Source of the DNA: Salinibacterium sp. SWN248
GTDB lineage: Bacteria > Actinomycetota > Actinomycetes > Actinomycetales > Microbacteriaceae
NCBI RefSeq assembly: GCF_015864575.1
Contig: NZ_JADYWW010000001.1
Location: 620,001 to 684,000, forward strand
DNA length: 64,000 bases
Direction: 5' to 3'
Below, one piece after another: positions 35,253 to 44,267 of the stretch. Each line of letters opens with the position of its first letter. Position 1 is the stretch's first letter. Under the pieces are notes generated by a model. The model did not search any database, was not told the origin of the DNA, and saw only the letters and a list, made by a program, of their open reading frames with translations. The position numbers and the translations under genes are program-made.

Positions 35253-35744
35253 CTAGTGGCCTTCGGCCTTGAGCTTCTCGAAGCCAGCCTGAACGATTGC
35301 GTCAGCTTCTGCTGCGTCGCCCCAACCGTCGATCTTGACCCACTTGCCGGGCTCGAGGTCTTTGTAGTGCTCGAAGAAGTGCTCGATCTCCTTGCGCGTG
35401 AACTCAGGAACATCGTTCAGGTCCTGAATGTGTGACCAGCGCGGGTCTTTCGCCTGAACGCAAATGACCTTGGAGTCGATGCCGCCATCGTCGCTCATGT
35501 TGAGCACGGCAACCGGGCGAACCGAGATGCCCACACCGGGGAAGGTCGGGGCGTCGAGCAGAATCAGCGCGTCGACGGGGTCACCGTCGAGGCCGAGAGT
35601 GTTCTCGAAGAAGCCATAGTCGGTGGGATAGGCGAAGGTCGTGAACAGGTAACGGTCAAGAAAAACGCGACCAGTTACGTGATCAACTTCGTACTTGTTC
35701 CGGCTTCCGCGCGGAATCTCAACGACAACGTCGTATGCGGCCAT
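35253..35744 (-). CDS. ppa: Inorganic pyrophosphatase, family I
   Basis: 163-residue cytoplasmic enzyme hydrolysing PPi to drive biosynthetic reactions. The metal-binding signature is [11 protein letters not shown], with further conserved residues in [23 protein letters not shown] and AKDPRW. Length is normal for the bacterial hexameric enzyme. The ATG follows AGGAG at 7 bases. It is divergent from tilS with 48 bases between start codons. Confidence 0.97.
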   Translation of the reverse strand: MAAYDVVVEIPRGSRNKYEVDHVTGRVFLDRYLFTTFAYPTDYGFFENTLGLDGDPVDALILLDAPTFPGVGISVRPVAVLNMSDDGGIDSKVICVQAKDPRWSHIQDLNDVPEFTRKEIEHFFEHYKDLEPGKWVKIDGWGDAAEADAIVQAGFEKLKAEGH

Positions 35745-35780
35745 CTAGGTGCTCCTAAGAAAATTATGGGGTTGCTGCAA

Positions 35781-35786
35781 TAACGT
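35781..35786 (+). promoter_or_regulatory. Leaderless-type -10 box (TAACGT) for tilS
   Basis: TAACGT ends 6 bases before the ATG at 35793; the bases between (TACTGG) contain no ribosome site. Confidence 0.45.
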
Positions 35787-35792
35787 TACTGG

Positions 35793-36836
35793 ATGCACTC
35801 CGACAGACGCCCCCGTCTTACGCCCGCAATTGCTGATGTACGGCGTGCTGTGCGCGCTGCGTTGAGCTCATTACCGGTGTCCGCGGGTTCCGCGGCGGCA
35901 CCTGCCGGCTCAGAACCGCTCGTTCTTGTCGCCCTCAGCGGTGGTCCCGACTCGCTCGCGCTGGCGGCAGCGACGGCCTTCGAAGCGTCCAAGGTCGGCA
36001 TGCGAGCCGGTGCCGTGATCGTGAATCACAACCTTCAAGACGGGTCAGCGGATGTCGCCGCCGCCGCCGCACAGCAGGCTCGCGACCTCGGGCTTGACCC
36101 CGTCGACATCCGCTCGGTTCTCGTCGGTGACGCCGGAGGCCCCGAGTCTGCCGCCCGGGACGCGCGCTACGCGGCGCTAGCCGAAGCCGCCGCCGAGCAT
36201 GGCGCCATCCGGGTGCTGCTCGGCCACACCCTCGACGATCAGGCCGAAACCGTGCTGCTTGGCCTTGCCCGCGGCAGCGGGGCTGGCAGCCTCAAAGGGA
36301 TGGCAGCCGACACTGGCCAGTACATACGGCCGCTGCTGGCAGTGCCGCGAACCACGACCGTTCAGTGCTGCGAAGACTCCGGAATCGCGGCGTGGAATGA
36401 CCCGCACAACCTCGATACCTCGTACACGCGAGTGCGGGTGCGGCAGACCATTTTGCCGCTGCTGGAAAGCGAACTGGGCCCCGGCATCCGCGACGCTTTA
36501 GTGCGAACGGCAGACCAAGCGCGCGAAGATGCCGAAGCGCTCGACCATTTTGCAGAAGAAATCGCGGAAGATTTGGCCGAGATTTCGGAGGCGGGAATCT
36601 CGTTGCCGGTGCGCGCGCTTGCGGCGAATCCGGCCGCTCTACGCCAGCGTTTGATTAGGTTGGCGGTGGCAAGCGAGTTCCATGTCTCGCTCAGTCGCAC
36701 CCACACTCTGGAGATCGCGCGCCTCGTCACCGACTGGAGGGGGCAGGGACCGATCGACGTTCCCGGCGTTAGGGTTGAACGACGAGAGAACCTTCTCCAC
36801 TTTTCGGCCCACAGTGAGGAACGCGATGCAGTTTAG
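35793..36836 (+). CDS. tilS: tRNA(Ile)-lysidine synthase
   Basis: 347-residue N-type ATP pyrophosphatase that converts C34 of the CAU-anticodon tRNA-Ile to lysidine, so that AUA is read as Ile. The PP-loop is ALSGGPDS at about residue 49, followed by VNHNLQDGS and [18 protein letters not shown], all diagnostic. The N-terminus carries an extra ~40 residues rich in Ala/Ser. The last 11 bases overlap hpt, with which it forms the widely conserved tilS-hpt-ftsH group. Confidence 0.96.
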   Translation: MHSDRRPRLTPAIADVRRAVRAALSSLPVSAGSAAAPAGSEPLVLVALSGGPDSLALAAATAFEASKVGMRAGAVIVNHNLQDGSADVAAAAAQQARDLGLDPVDIRSVLVGDAGGPESAARDARYAALAEAAAEHGAIRVLLGHTLDDQAETVLLGLARGSGAGSLKGMAADTGQYIRPLLAVPRTTTVQCCEDSGIAAWNDPHNLDTSYTRVRVRQTILPLLESELGPGIRDALVRTADQAREDAEALDHFAEEIAEDLAEISEAGISLPVRALAANPAALRQRLIRLAVASEFHVSLSRTHTLEIARLVTDWRGQGPIDVPGVRVERRENLLHFSAHSEERDAV

Positions 36837-37377
36837 CGATGTCGAAGGAGACCTCAGCGAGGTCCTTCTGACCCAGGAAGAGATCCACGAAAAGATCGCC
36901 GTGATGGCGCGTCAGATCGAGGCCGACTATGCCGGCGAGAAGCTGCTGCTGGTCGGTGTGCTGCGCGGTGCTGTCATGGTGATGGCTGACCTCGCACGTG
37001 AACTCAACCTGCCGATCGAGATGGACTGGATGGCCGTCTCCTCGTATGGCGCCGGCACGCAGTCCTCGGGTGTCGTTCGCATCCTCAAAGACCTCGACAG
37101 CGACCTTGAGGGCCGCAAGGTACTCATCGTTGAAGACATCATCGACTCAGGCCTCACGCTCTCCTGGTTGCTTGGCAACCTGCGCAGCCGCGGTGCTGCC
37201 TCCGTGGAGATCTGCACCCTGCTGCGCAAGCCGGATGCCGCCAAGGTCGAAGTAGATGTCAAGTACGTCGGCTTCGACATCCCCAACGCGTTCGTGATCG
37301 GCTACGGCCTCGACTACGCGGAGAAGTACCGCAACTTGCGCGGCGTCGCAGTGCTCGCACCTCACGTCTACGCCTAG
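36826..37377 (+). CDS. hpt: Hypoxanthine phosphoribosyltransferase
   Basis: 183-residue purine salvage enzyme turning hypoxanthine or guanine plus PRPP into IMP or GMP. The PRPP loop is [16 protein letters not shown]; other matches are [17 protein letters not shown] and the C-terminal [15 protein letters not shown]. The ATG follows GAGGAA inside the end of tilS; the longer frame to 36682 is a tilS shadow. It is followed within 11 bases by a beta-lactamase-like gene. Confidence 0.96.
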   Translation: MQFSDVEGDLSEVLLTQEEIHEKIAVMARQIEADYAGEKLLLVGVLRGAVMVMADLARELNLPIEMDWMAVSSYGAGTQSSGVVRILKDLDSDLEGRKVLIVEDIIDSGLTLSWLLGNLRSRGAASVEICTLLRKPDAAKVEVDVKYVGFDIPNAFVIGYGLDYAEKYRNLRGVAVLAPHVYA

Positions 37378-37387
37378 GGGTCGCTGA

Positions 37388-38821
37388 ATGAGGGCGAAGG
37401 CAGCAATCGATCAGGCGACCGACGAGATTGTTGGACTGTTTGAGAATCGGGTAACCGAGCAGAAAACCCCCGGCACGTTTTTCGCGGTATTTGGGCCGGA
37501 TGGGATCGTGCTGGAGGGTGGCTACGGCGAGAAGGTTCTCGGCGAGGGCACCGCTCCCGATCGCGACACCGTGTTCCGCATCGCGTCGTGCACGAAGAGT
37601 TTCACGTGCACGATGCTGCTGATGCTGCGCGATCGTGGCCAGCTGAATCTCGATGCGCCGATCACTGACTTTGTTCCGGCATTCACGGCGCTCGAGCCCG
37701 CGGCTGCTCCCGTGACGCCGAGCGTGCGCCAGCTCATGACGATGTCGGCGGGGTTCCCCACCGATAACCCGTGGGGTGACCGCGTGGAGGAGATGACGCG
37801 GGCCGAGCTCGACGAGTTCATGGCGGCGGGCATCCGCTATTCGAGTACGCCAGGCACTCGCTTTGAGTACTCGAACCTCGGCTATGCCCTGCTGGGTGAA
37901 GTCATCGCCGAGATTACGGGCCGCCCCTACATCGAGGCCGTTGCTGCCGAAATTCTCGAACCCCTTGGCCTCACCTCGACCCGCTTCGAGGAGGACCCGG
38001 ATGCCGATGTCGCCCTCGGCTACCGGCTCGCCAATGGGCAGTGGCAGGTTCAGCCGTTCACCGGGCCCGGAGTCTTTTCTTCCATGGGCGGTTTGTTTTC
38101 CAGCGCGACCGACCTGGTGCGCTGGTCGCTGTGGCTCGCTGGTGCCCTCGACCCCGAGGACACCTCAGAGGGACCGCTGTCTGCCGCCAGCCGCCGCGAA
38201 CTGCAGCAGATTCAGCGCGCAGTGCCCGAGGGCATGTCGAAGGCTGCCGAGTTTTCCGAGCCGACAGCGCACGGTTATGGCTACGGCCTGTTCATCGATG
38301 AGGGCACGACGAAGATCGTGTCGCACTCGGGCGGTTACCCCGGCGTGAGTGCCCACATGCGCTGGCACGCCCCAACCGGCCTCGGCATTGTGGCGTTCGA
38401 GAATGGCACGTTTGCGGCATCCTCGATCCCGGCAACTCAGGCTTTGCAGGCTGCGTTGAATGCGTACGGCGAGCTGACGACGCCAGCTCCGGCCTGGCCC
38501 GAAACTCTGGCCGCTCGCGACGTGTTTGATGGCCTCGTTCGCGAGTGGGATACCCCCACCGCGGATGCGCTTGCCGCCGTGAACTTGGCGCTCGATGTTC
38601 CGTGGGAAGAGCGCATCGCTGGCATTGCGAAAGCGATTGCTGAGGTGGGGCCGCTCACCGGTGCGCCGCTGACCGAAGTACCGCGCACCCTCAGCGACAC
38701 TCCTGCCGTGACCAACTGGACGATCGACGGCGAACGCGGTCGCATCAAGTGCCACATTTTGATGAGCCCCGAACTGCCACCCCGCGTGCAAACCTTCGCG
38801 GTGACAACCGAAAGTCGCTAG
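37388..38821 (+). CDS. Serine hydrolase, beta-lactamase/class C PBP-like
   Basis: 477-residue protein of the beta-lactamase-related serine hydrolase family. The SxxK motif is S67-C-T-K70 in FRIASCTKSF, the YxN motif is in FEYSNLGYALLGE, and a KTG-equivalent HSGG occurs in KIVSHSGGYPG. There is no signal peptide, so it is probably cytoplasmic and more likely an esterase or peptidase than an antibiotic-resistance enzyme. The C-terminal ~100 residues form an extra domain of unknown role. The ATG follows AGGGG. It sits between hpt and ftsH, an insertion into an otherwise conserved order. Confidence 0.88.
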   Translation: MRAKAAIDQATDEIVGLFENRVTEQKTPGTFFAVFGPDGIVLEGGYGEKVLGEGTAPDRDTVFRIASCTKSFTCTMLLMLRDRGQLNLDAPITDFVPAFTALEPAAAPVTPSVRQLMTMSAGFPTDNPWGDRVEEMTRAELDEFMAAGIRYSSTPGTRFEYSNLGYALLGEVIAEITGRPYIEAVAAEILEPLGLTSTRFEEDPDADVALGYRLANGQWQVQPFTGPGVFSSMGGLFSSATDLVRWSLWLAGALDPEDTSEGPLSAASRRELQQIQRAVPEGMSKAAEFSEPTAHGYGYGLFIDEGTTKIVSHSGGYPGVSAHMRWHAPTGLGIVAFENGTFAASSIPATQALQAALNAYGELTTPAPAWPETLAARDVFDGLVREWDTPTADALAAVNLALDVPWEERIAGIAKAIAEVGPLTGAPLTEVPRTLSDTPAVTNWTIDGERGRIKCHILMSPELPPRVQTFAVTTESR

Positions 38822-38948
38822 CCGCAGCGAGCCCGCTCGGAACGCATTACGCCGAGGGCAAACATGCAGTGGTCTTGCAGCGCGATAACGGTAACCTTGC
38901 AGCACGTTTCTTCAGAGAGAGGCACTGGGTCACCCGACCCGGAACATC

Positions 38949-40949
38949 ATGAATTTTAAGCGCATTTTCCGCGGCCCCGTTCCGTACATCATCATCGGTA
39001 TCGCCGCCGTCTCGATCGCCGCGAGCCTTCTCCTCGGCGAGGGCTACAAAGAGATCACCACTCAAGAGGGCCTCGACCTTCTTCAGGGATCGACGGTGTC
39101 ATCAGCCACCATCATTGACGGTGAGCAGCGCGTTGACCTTGAGCTCTCCAAGGCCGACGGCGACAACGGCACGAAGGTGCAGTTCTACTACGTAGCGCCG
39201 CGTGGCACCGAGATCGTTTCTGCTGTCAACGGCGCCGACGTCAAGGAGTTCAACGACCAGGTTCCGCAGGAGAACTTCTTCGTCTCCTTCCTCTCGATCA
39301 TGCTGCCGTTCCTCATCATCGGCATCATCTTCTTCTTCATCTTCAGCCGCATGCAGGGTGGCGGCGGCAAGGTCATGCAGTTCGGCAAGTCGAAGGCCAA
39401 GCTCGTGGGTAAAGACACCCCGCAGGCCACTTTTGCGGATGTCGCTGGTGCTGACGAGGCCATCGAAGAGCTCGAAGAAATCAAAGACTTCCTGAAAGAA
39501 CCGGCCAAGTTCTTGGCTGTTGGCGCCCGCATCCCGAAGGGCGTACTGCTGTACGGCCCTCCCGGAACCGGTAAGACCCTGCTGGCCAAGGCCACCGCGG
39601 GTGAAGCTGGCGTGCCGTTCTACACAATCTCTGGTTCTGACTTCGTCGAAATGTTCGTGGGTGTCGGTGCAAGCCGTGTTCGCGACCTCTTCGAGCAGGC
39701 CAAGCAGAATGCTCCCGCAATCATCTTCATCGACGAGATCGATGCTGTTGGTCGTCACCGTGGTGCCGGAATCGGTGGCGGTAACGATGAGCGCGAGCAG
39801 ACTCTCAACCAGTTGCTGGTCGAGATGGATGGCTTCGACGTGAACGCCAACGTGATCCTCATCGCCGCAACGAACCGCCCTGACGTTCTCGACCCCGCGC
39901 TTCTGCGCCCTGGTCGTTTCGACCGTCAGATTGGTGTGGATGCTCCCGACAAGATCGGTCGCAAGCAGATTCTCGAAGTGCACGCCAAGGGCAAGCCCAT
40001 GGCCGAGGGCGTTGACCTCGAAGTGCTCGCTCGCAAGACGCCCGGCTTCACCGGTGCTGACCTGGCGAACGTGCTCAACGAAGCAGCCTTGCTGACCGCG
40101 CGCTCCAACGCGCAGCTCATCGACAACCGTGCTCTCGACGAGGCCGTTGACCGTGTCATGGCCGGCCCGCAGCGTCGTTCGCGCCTCATGAACGACAAAG
40201 AGAAGCTCGTCACGGCCTACCACGAGGGCGGTCACGCGGTGGCTGCTGCCTCGATGCGCAACACCGACCCCGTCACGAAGATCACCATTCTTCCTCGCGG
40301 TCGTGCGCTCGGCTACACGATGGTGATGCCGCTCGAAGACAAGTACTCCGTTTCGCGTAACGAGCTGCTCGATCAGCTCGCCTACGCGATGGGTGGTCGT
40401 GTTGCGGAAGAAATCGTGTTCCACGACCCGACGACCGGGGCATCCAACGACATCGAGAAGGCCACCTCGATTGCTCGCCGCATGGTCACCGAATACGGCA
40501 TGAGTGCCCGAATCGGTTCCGTGAAGCTGGGCAGTGCCTCAAGCGAACCCTTCATGGGTCGCGACATGAGTTCGAGCCGCGAATACTCCGAAGAGCTCGC
40601 CAAGATCATTGACGAAGAAGTTCGACTGCTGATCGAGAAAGCTCACGACGAGGCATGGCAGATGCTCAACGAGAACCGCAAGGTGCTCGACAAGATCGCC
40701 CTCGAGTTGATGGAGAAAGAGACCCTCGACCACGTCGAGCTCGACAAGATCTTCAAGGGAATCGCCAAGCTTCCCGAGCGTCCTCAGTGGCTCTCGAGCG
40801 ACGCGCGCCCGGTGTCGCAGTTGCCTCCCATCAAGGTTCCCAAGAAGAAGGTGCCGAAGGCTGACGCAAGCGACAGCGACGAAAGCACCCCTTCGAAGCC
40901 GGCACGCACCCCACGGCCACGCAAGTCGCCCGGGGTAGCAACGGCCTAG
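38949..40949 (+). CDS. ftsH: ATP-dependent zinc metalloprotease FtsH
   Basis: 666-residue membrane AAA+ protease degrading unfolded and regulatory membrane proteins. It has TM1 at about 12-30, an extracytoplasmic domain, TM2 around 115-137, Walker A GPPGTGKT (203-210), Walker [16 protein letters not shown] and the second region of homology [19 protein letters not shown]. The zinc motif is H425-E-G-G-H429 (HEGGH rather than the usual HEAGH, still HExxH). The tail is Lys/Ser/Pro-rich. The ribosome site is weak. It heads the run into the folate genes, only 6 bases before folE. Confidence 0.97.
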   Translation: MNFKRIFRGPVPYIIIGIAAVSIAASLLLGEGYKEITTQEGLDLLQGSTVSSATIIDGEQRVDLELSKADGDNGTKVQFYYVAPRGTEIVSAVNGADVKEFNDQVPQENFFVSFLSIMLPFLIIGIIFFFIFSRMQGGGGKVMQFGKSKAKLVGKDTPQATFADVAGADEAIEELEEIKDFLKEPAKFLAVGARIPKGVLLYGPPGTGKTLLAKATAGEAGVPFYTISGSDFVEMFVGVGASRVRDLFEQAKQNAPAIIFIDEIDAVGRHRGAGIGGGNDEREQTLNQLLVEMDGFDVNANVILIAATNRPDVLDPALLRPGRFDRQIGVDAPDKIGRKQILEVHAKGKPMAEGVDLEVLARKTPGFTGADLANVLNEAALLTARSNAQLIDNRALDEAVDRVMAGPQRRSRLMNDKEKLVTAYHEGGHAVAAASMRNTDPVTKITILPRGRALGYTMVMPLEDKYSVSRNELLDQLAYAMGGRVAEEIVFHDPTTGASNDIEKATSIARRMVTEYGMSARIGSVKLGSASSEPFMGRDMSSSREYSEELAKIIDEEVRLLIEKAHDEAWQMLNENRKVLDKIALELMEKETLDHVELDKIFKGIAKLPERPQWLSSDARPVSQLPPIKVPKKKVPKADASDSDESTPSKPARTPRPRKSPGVATA

Positions 40950-40955
40950 GGCGCC

Positions 40956-41540
40956 ATGTCGATCGACCTCGCACGCATTGAAGCTGCGGTAGCCGAGATT
41001 CTGGATGCCGTCGGCGAAGACCCAAAGCGGGCAGGCCTCACCGCCACCCCGCGTCGGGTTGCCGAGGCGTACTCCGAGTTCTTCGCAGGCAACACGATCG
41101 ACCCTCTCGTGCACCTCTCCGACAGCATCGAGTTCACCGCTAAGGCGGATCAGACGGGCGAGCTGGTGCTCGTGCGTGACATCGAGTTTCGGTCCATGTG
41201 TGAGCATCACCTGTTGCCGTTCTTGGGCGTCGCGCATGTCGCCTACGTCCCGGATGAGCGCATCATCGGCCTAGGCAATATTGCGCGGGTCGTGGAGACG
41301 ATTGCCGCGCGCGCGCAACTGCAGGAGCGACTGACCGAGGAGATCACCGACGCGATCAACACGGGGCTGTCGCCGCGTGGAGTGCTCGTTGTTATTGATG
41401 CCGTTCACGGCTGTGTTTCGGCTCGCGGACCCCGCCAGACCGCCAGCTCCACTGTGACTTTGGCGTCTCGTGGAGTTCTCAGTGATCCAGTGGAACGCGC
41501 TGAAGTGATGGCGCTCATCGGCCGAGGTGGCGATGCGTAG
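40956..41540 (+). CDS. folE: GTP cyclohydrolase I
   Basis: 194-residue first enzyme of folate synthesis, converting GTP to dihydroneopterin triphosphate. The zinc-site residues are in MCEHHLLPFLG and HGCVSARG; VPDERIIGLGNIARVVE and QTASSTVTLASRG are family signatures. The start follows the ftsH stop by 6 bases. The 3' end overlaps folP by 8 bases. Confidence 0.97.
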   Translation: MSIDLARIEAAVAEILDAVGEDPKRAGLTATPRRVAEAYSEFFAGNTIDPLVHLSDSIEFTAKADQTGELVLVRDIEFRSMCEHHLLPFLGVAHVAYVPDERIIGLGNIARVVETIAARAQLQERLTEEITDAINTGLSPRGVLVVIDAVHGCVSARGPRQTASSTVTLASRGVLSDPVERAEVMALIGRGGDA

Positions 41541-42360
41541 AAACCCTCGCGTGGCGGTTCCCCAAATCATGGGCATCCTCAATGTCACGCCTGATTCTTT
41601 TAGCGACGGCGGCCAGTTCGAACATGTGGACGCCGCCATTGCGCGAGGCATCGAACTGCGCAACCAAGGCGCGGATGTCGTCGATGTCGGTGGCGAATCG
41701 ACTCGCCCCGGTGCCGAACGGGTCTCAGCCGCGGCGGAGCAGCAGCGGGTAATCCCGGTGATCAAGGCGCTCACGGCTGAAGGCGTGACCGTGAGCATCG
41801 ACACTATGAATGCCGAGACGGCACTGGCCGCGGCGAATGCGGGAGCATCCATCATCAACGATGTCTCTGGTGGGCTTGCTGACCCCGAGATGTACCGCAC
41901 CGTTGCCGAAACAGATCTGCTTTATATTGCGATGCACTGGCGTGGGCACAGCACCACGATGGGGCAACTCGCGCACTATGACGACGTGGTGGACGACGTG
42001 CGCAGCGAGCTGAAGGCGCGTCTGGCAGAAATGATGGTGTGGGGAGTGAAGCCCAATCGGGTGGTGCTCGATCCTGGCCTCGGCTTTGCCAAAGACGCCC
42101 GCCACAACTGGGCGCTGCTCGCGCGTATCGACGAGATTGCGTCGCTGGGGCATCCGGTGCTGATCGGGGCGTCACGCAAACGCTTTCTCGCAAAAATGCT
42201 TCCGGCCGATGCGCCGCCAGCCGAACGCGACCTGGCTACCGCAGTGATCAGCAATGTCGCCGCCGAGGCGGGCATGTGGGCCGTTCGGGTGCACGATGTT
42301 CCGTCCACGCACATTGCACTTTCCGTGTATCGAGCTATGCAGAAGGGCAAGAAACGATGA
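41533..42360 (+). CDS. folP: Dihydropteroate synthase
   Basis: 275-residue TIM-barrel enzyme joining p-aminobenzoate to the pterin; the sulfonamide target. Signatures are MGILNVTPDSFSDGG, VDVGGESTRPGAE and DPGLGFAKDARHN, with GASRKRFLAKM near the end. ATG 41533 (RRNPRVAV) is preceded by GAGGTGG; a GTG at 41527 adds two residues and cannot be excluded. Its stop overlaps the folB start by ATGA. Confidence 0.96.
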   Translation: MRRNPRVAVPQIMGILNVTPDSFSDGGQFEHVDAAIARGIELRNQGADVVDVGGESTRPGAERVSAAAEQQRVIPVIKALTAEGVTVSIDTMNAETALAAANAGASIINDVSGGLADPEMYRTVAETDLLYIAMHWRGHSTTMGQLAHYDDVVDDVRSELKARLAEMMVWGVKPNRVVLDPGLGFAKDARHNWALLARIDEIASLGHPVLIGASRKRFLAKMLPADAPPAERDLATAVISNVAAEAGMWAVRVHDVPSTHIALSVYRAMQKGKKR

Positions 42361-42776
42361 ATCCCGCACTGGACGAAATCACCCTCACCGGCTTGCGCGC
42401 CACCGCCTTTCATGGCGTCTTCGACCACGAGCGTCGCGATGGTCAAGTCTTCGTGATCGACGCGACCGTGTATCTCGACTTTGCAGCCGCTGCCCGCACC
42501 GACGACCTTGACCGCACCATTCACTACGGCGTCTTGGCCGAAGAGATCGTCGCCGCCGTCGAGAGCAACCCGGTCGATCTCATCGAGACGGTTGCCGAAC
42601 GCATCGCCGCTGTAGTGCTCGCACACGAGGCCGCCGTGAGCACCAAGATCACGCTCCACAAACCAGAAGCACCTATCACTGTGCCGTTCACCGATGTCTC
42701 GGTCACCATCACTCGTCAGCGTCCAGCCCGCGCCCAGACCGCCGGCTTCAGCGCAGAACCGCAGCCGCTGCCGTGA
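42357..42776 (+). CDS. folB: Dihydroneopterin aldolase
   Basis: 139-residue aldolase forming 6-hydroxymethyl-dihydropterin and glycolaldehyde. Signatures are LTGLRATAFHGVFDHERRDGQ... with the conserved FHGV-x-x-x-E, HYGVLAEEI, and VHKPEAPI-like LHKPEAPITVPF. The true start is the ATG overlapping the folP stop; the frame reaching back to 42039 is a folP shadow. The last ~15 residues are extra and Pro/Ala-rich. The stop overlaps the folK start. Confidence 0.95.
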   Translation: MNPALDEITLTGLRATAFHGVFDHERRDGQVFVIDATVYLDFAAAARTDDLDRTIHYGVLAEEIVAAVESNPVDLIETVAERIAAVVLAHEAAVSTKITLHKPEAPITVPFTDVSVTITRQRPARAQTAGFSAEPQPLP

Positions 42777-43303
42777 TGCGACAGCAACGACTGCACGTCG
42801 AGTTGCCGGTGATGCTTGCCATCGGCAGCAATCTTGGCGACCGCGAAACCACCCTGCGCCACGCCGTGCACGCCATCAACCGCATCGACGGTGTGACCGT
42901 GGATGCCGCCTCCAGCATTGTGCAAACGCCGGCTTTGAAACTCTCCGGCATCGACCACTCTGCTCCCGCGTATCTCAACGCGGTCGTGTTAGCGCGCAGT
43001 TCGCTGGAGCCCCACGCCCTCCTCGCTGAGCTGCAGCGCGTCGAGGCTGAGCATGGTCGCGTGCGCGACGAACGCTGGGGCGATCGCACGCTCGACATCG
43101 ACATCATTTCTTTCGCGCACCTGCAAGTGGATGACGAACTTCTGACGATTCCGCATCCTCGGGCCGCCGAACGATCGTTCGTGCTCGTGCCGCTGCTGCA
43201 GCTCGACCCCCACGCGCACCTCGCCGGAATCGGAAGCGCGGCTGACGCCCTTGCCGGCATCGAGAACGACGCTACCGAGTGTGAGGCGGAACCCCTGTGG
43301 TAG
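42776..43303 (+). CDS. folK: 2-amino-4-hydroxy-6-hydroxymethyldihydropteridine diphosphokinase
   Basis: 175-residue pyrophosphokinase activating the pterin for FolP. Signatures are AIGSNLGDRETTLRHAV at the start, RWGDRTLDIDII with the two metal-binding aspartates, and IPHPRAAERSFVLVPL. The ATG at 42776 overlaps the folB TGA; a GTG at 42773 is possible. It overlaps the DUF3180 gene by 7 bases. Confidence 0.96.
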   Translation: MRQQRLHVELPVMLAIGSNLGDRETTLRHAVHAINRIDGVTVDAASSIVQTPALKLSGIDHSAPAYLNAVVLARSSLEPHALLAELQRVEAEHGRVRDERWGDRTLDIDIISFAHLQVDDELLTIPHPRAAERSFVLVPLLQLDPHAHLAGIGSAADALAGIENDATECEAEPLW

Positions 43304-43785
43304 CCCGCACGTCAGCCGTGCACTTGGTCACCATTGCCGCGGCGGGAGCAGCCGTCGGCTGGCTGCTCGAAGTGTTGTTGACGGCATCCGGAAACCCGAT
43401 TGTGACCCCCTCGGTCGCCTTGGCGGTGTCGCTCTTCTTGATCGCCGTGATCGTGGTCGTGCTGGCAGTGCCCATTTACCGCTCATCACGCGGGCTGCGC
43501 AAAGAACGCGTGAATCCCTTCTTCGCGCTGCGCGTTGTCGTGCTCGCGAAAGCATCGAGCTTTGCCGGGGCTCTCCTTGGCGGAACCGCCCTCGGCATCG
43601 CGGTCTACCTGCTGAGTCGCACCGTTTCTCCCGAAACCGGTGCCATCGGCACGAGCTTCGTCGTTTCGGCTGGCGCGATAGTGTTGCTGATCGCAGGATT
43701 GGTTGCGGAATATTTGTGCACCATCCCGCCTGATGATGACGACCCGTCGTCGCGGAACCCGATGGACCCCCAAGGAGCAGCGTGA
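43297..43785 (+). CDS. DUF3180-family membrane protein
   Basis: 162-residue protein with four hydrophobic helices (LVTIAAAGAAVGWLLEVLL, ALAVSLFLIAVIVVVLAV, SFAGALLGGTALGIAVYLL, SAGAIVLLIAGLVAEYL) and an acidic tail (CTIPPDDDDPSS). Position directly after folK and the KASSFAG helix match the actinobacterial DUF3180 family, whose function is unknown. GTG start overlapping folK; the end overlaps the next gene by GTGA. Confidence 0.88.
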   Translation: MVARTSAVHLVTIAAAGAAVGWLLEVLLTASGNPIVTPSVALAVSLFLIAVIVVVLAVPIYRSSRGLRKERVNPFFALRVVVLAKASSFAGALLGGTALGIAVYLLSRTVSPETGAIGTSFVVSAGAIVLLIAGLVAEYLCTIPPDDDDPSSRNPMDPQGAA

Positions 43786-44267
43786 CCGAGCGACTCGATC
43801 TCCCCGGCGCCGAGTGGCGCGGCGTCTCCCGCAAGTACACGATCGTGGAAGCGGTCGGGCTGCTGATTACGGGCATCGTGCTCACCGTCGCCACCTCGAT
43901 TCCCACCGTTCTGACCGGGATTCAGTGGCTTGCCGTGATCCCCGTTTCGCTTGGCATCATTTTCATCATCAACATCGCCCTCACCCCGCGACGCGTGCGG
44001 GCAATCGGCTACATGCTGCGTGAGGATGATCTGGTCTTTCGCCGCGGACTGATGTTCCGCCGCGTGGTTGCCGTGCCCTATGGCCGCATGCAGCTCGTCG
44101 ACATCAACCGCGGACCCCTCGATCGCGCCGTCGGCCTCAGCGAACTCAAATTTGTGACGGCAGCGGCATCCGCCGGAGTCGTCATCCCCGGCCTGCCCGA
44201 GCAGGATGCTGAGGAGTTGAGAGACACGCTCGTCGCCCTTGCCGAAAGCCGCAGGGCCGGACTGTGA
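43782..44267 (+). CDS. Bacterial PH-domain (bPH2) membrane protein, short
   Basis: 161-residue protein with two helices (EAVGLLITGIVLTVATSI and LAVIPVSLGIIFIINIAL) followed by a bPH2 domain (RAIGYMLREDDLVFRRGLMFRRVVAVPYGRMQ is its opening, split here: YMLREDDLVFRRG, then VVAVPYGRMQLVDINRGP). This is the YdbS-like member of a YdbS/YdbT pair; the longer partner follows with an ATG/GTG-stop overlap. Function is not established. Confidence 0.88.
   Translation: MTERLDLPGAEWRGVSRKYTIVEAVGLLITGIVLTVATSIPTVLTGIQWLAVIPVSLGIIFIINIALTPRRVRAIGYMLREDDLVFRRGLMFRRVVAVPYGRMQLVDINRGPLDRAVGLSELKFVTAAASAGVVIPGLPEQDAEELRDTLVALAESRRAGL

Noticed and set aside
37388-38821. Antibiotic-resistance beta-lactamase
   Set aside because: It has the SxxK and YxN motifs but no signal peptide and an extra C-terminal domain, which fits the broad serine hydrolase family better.
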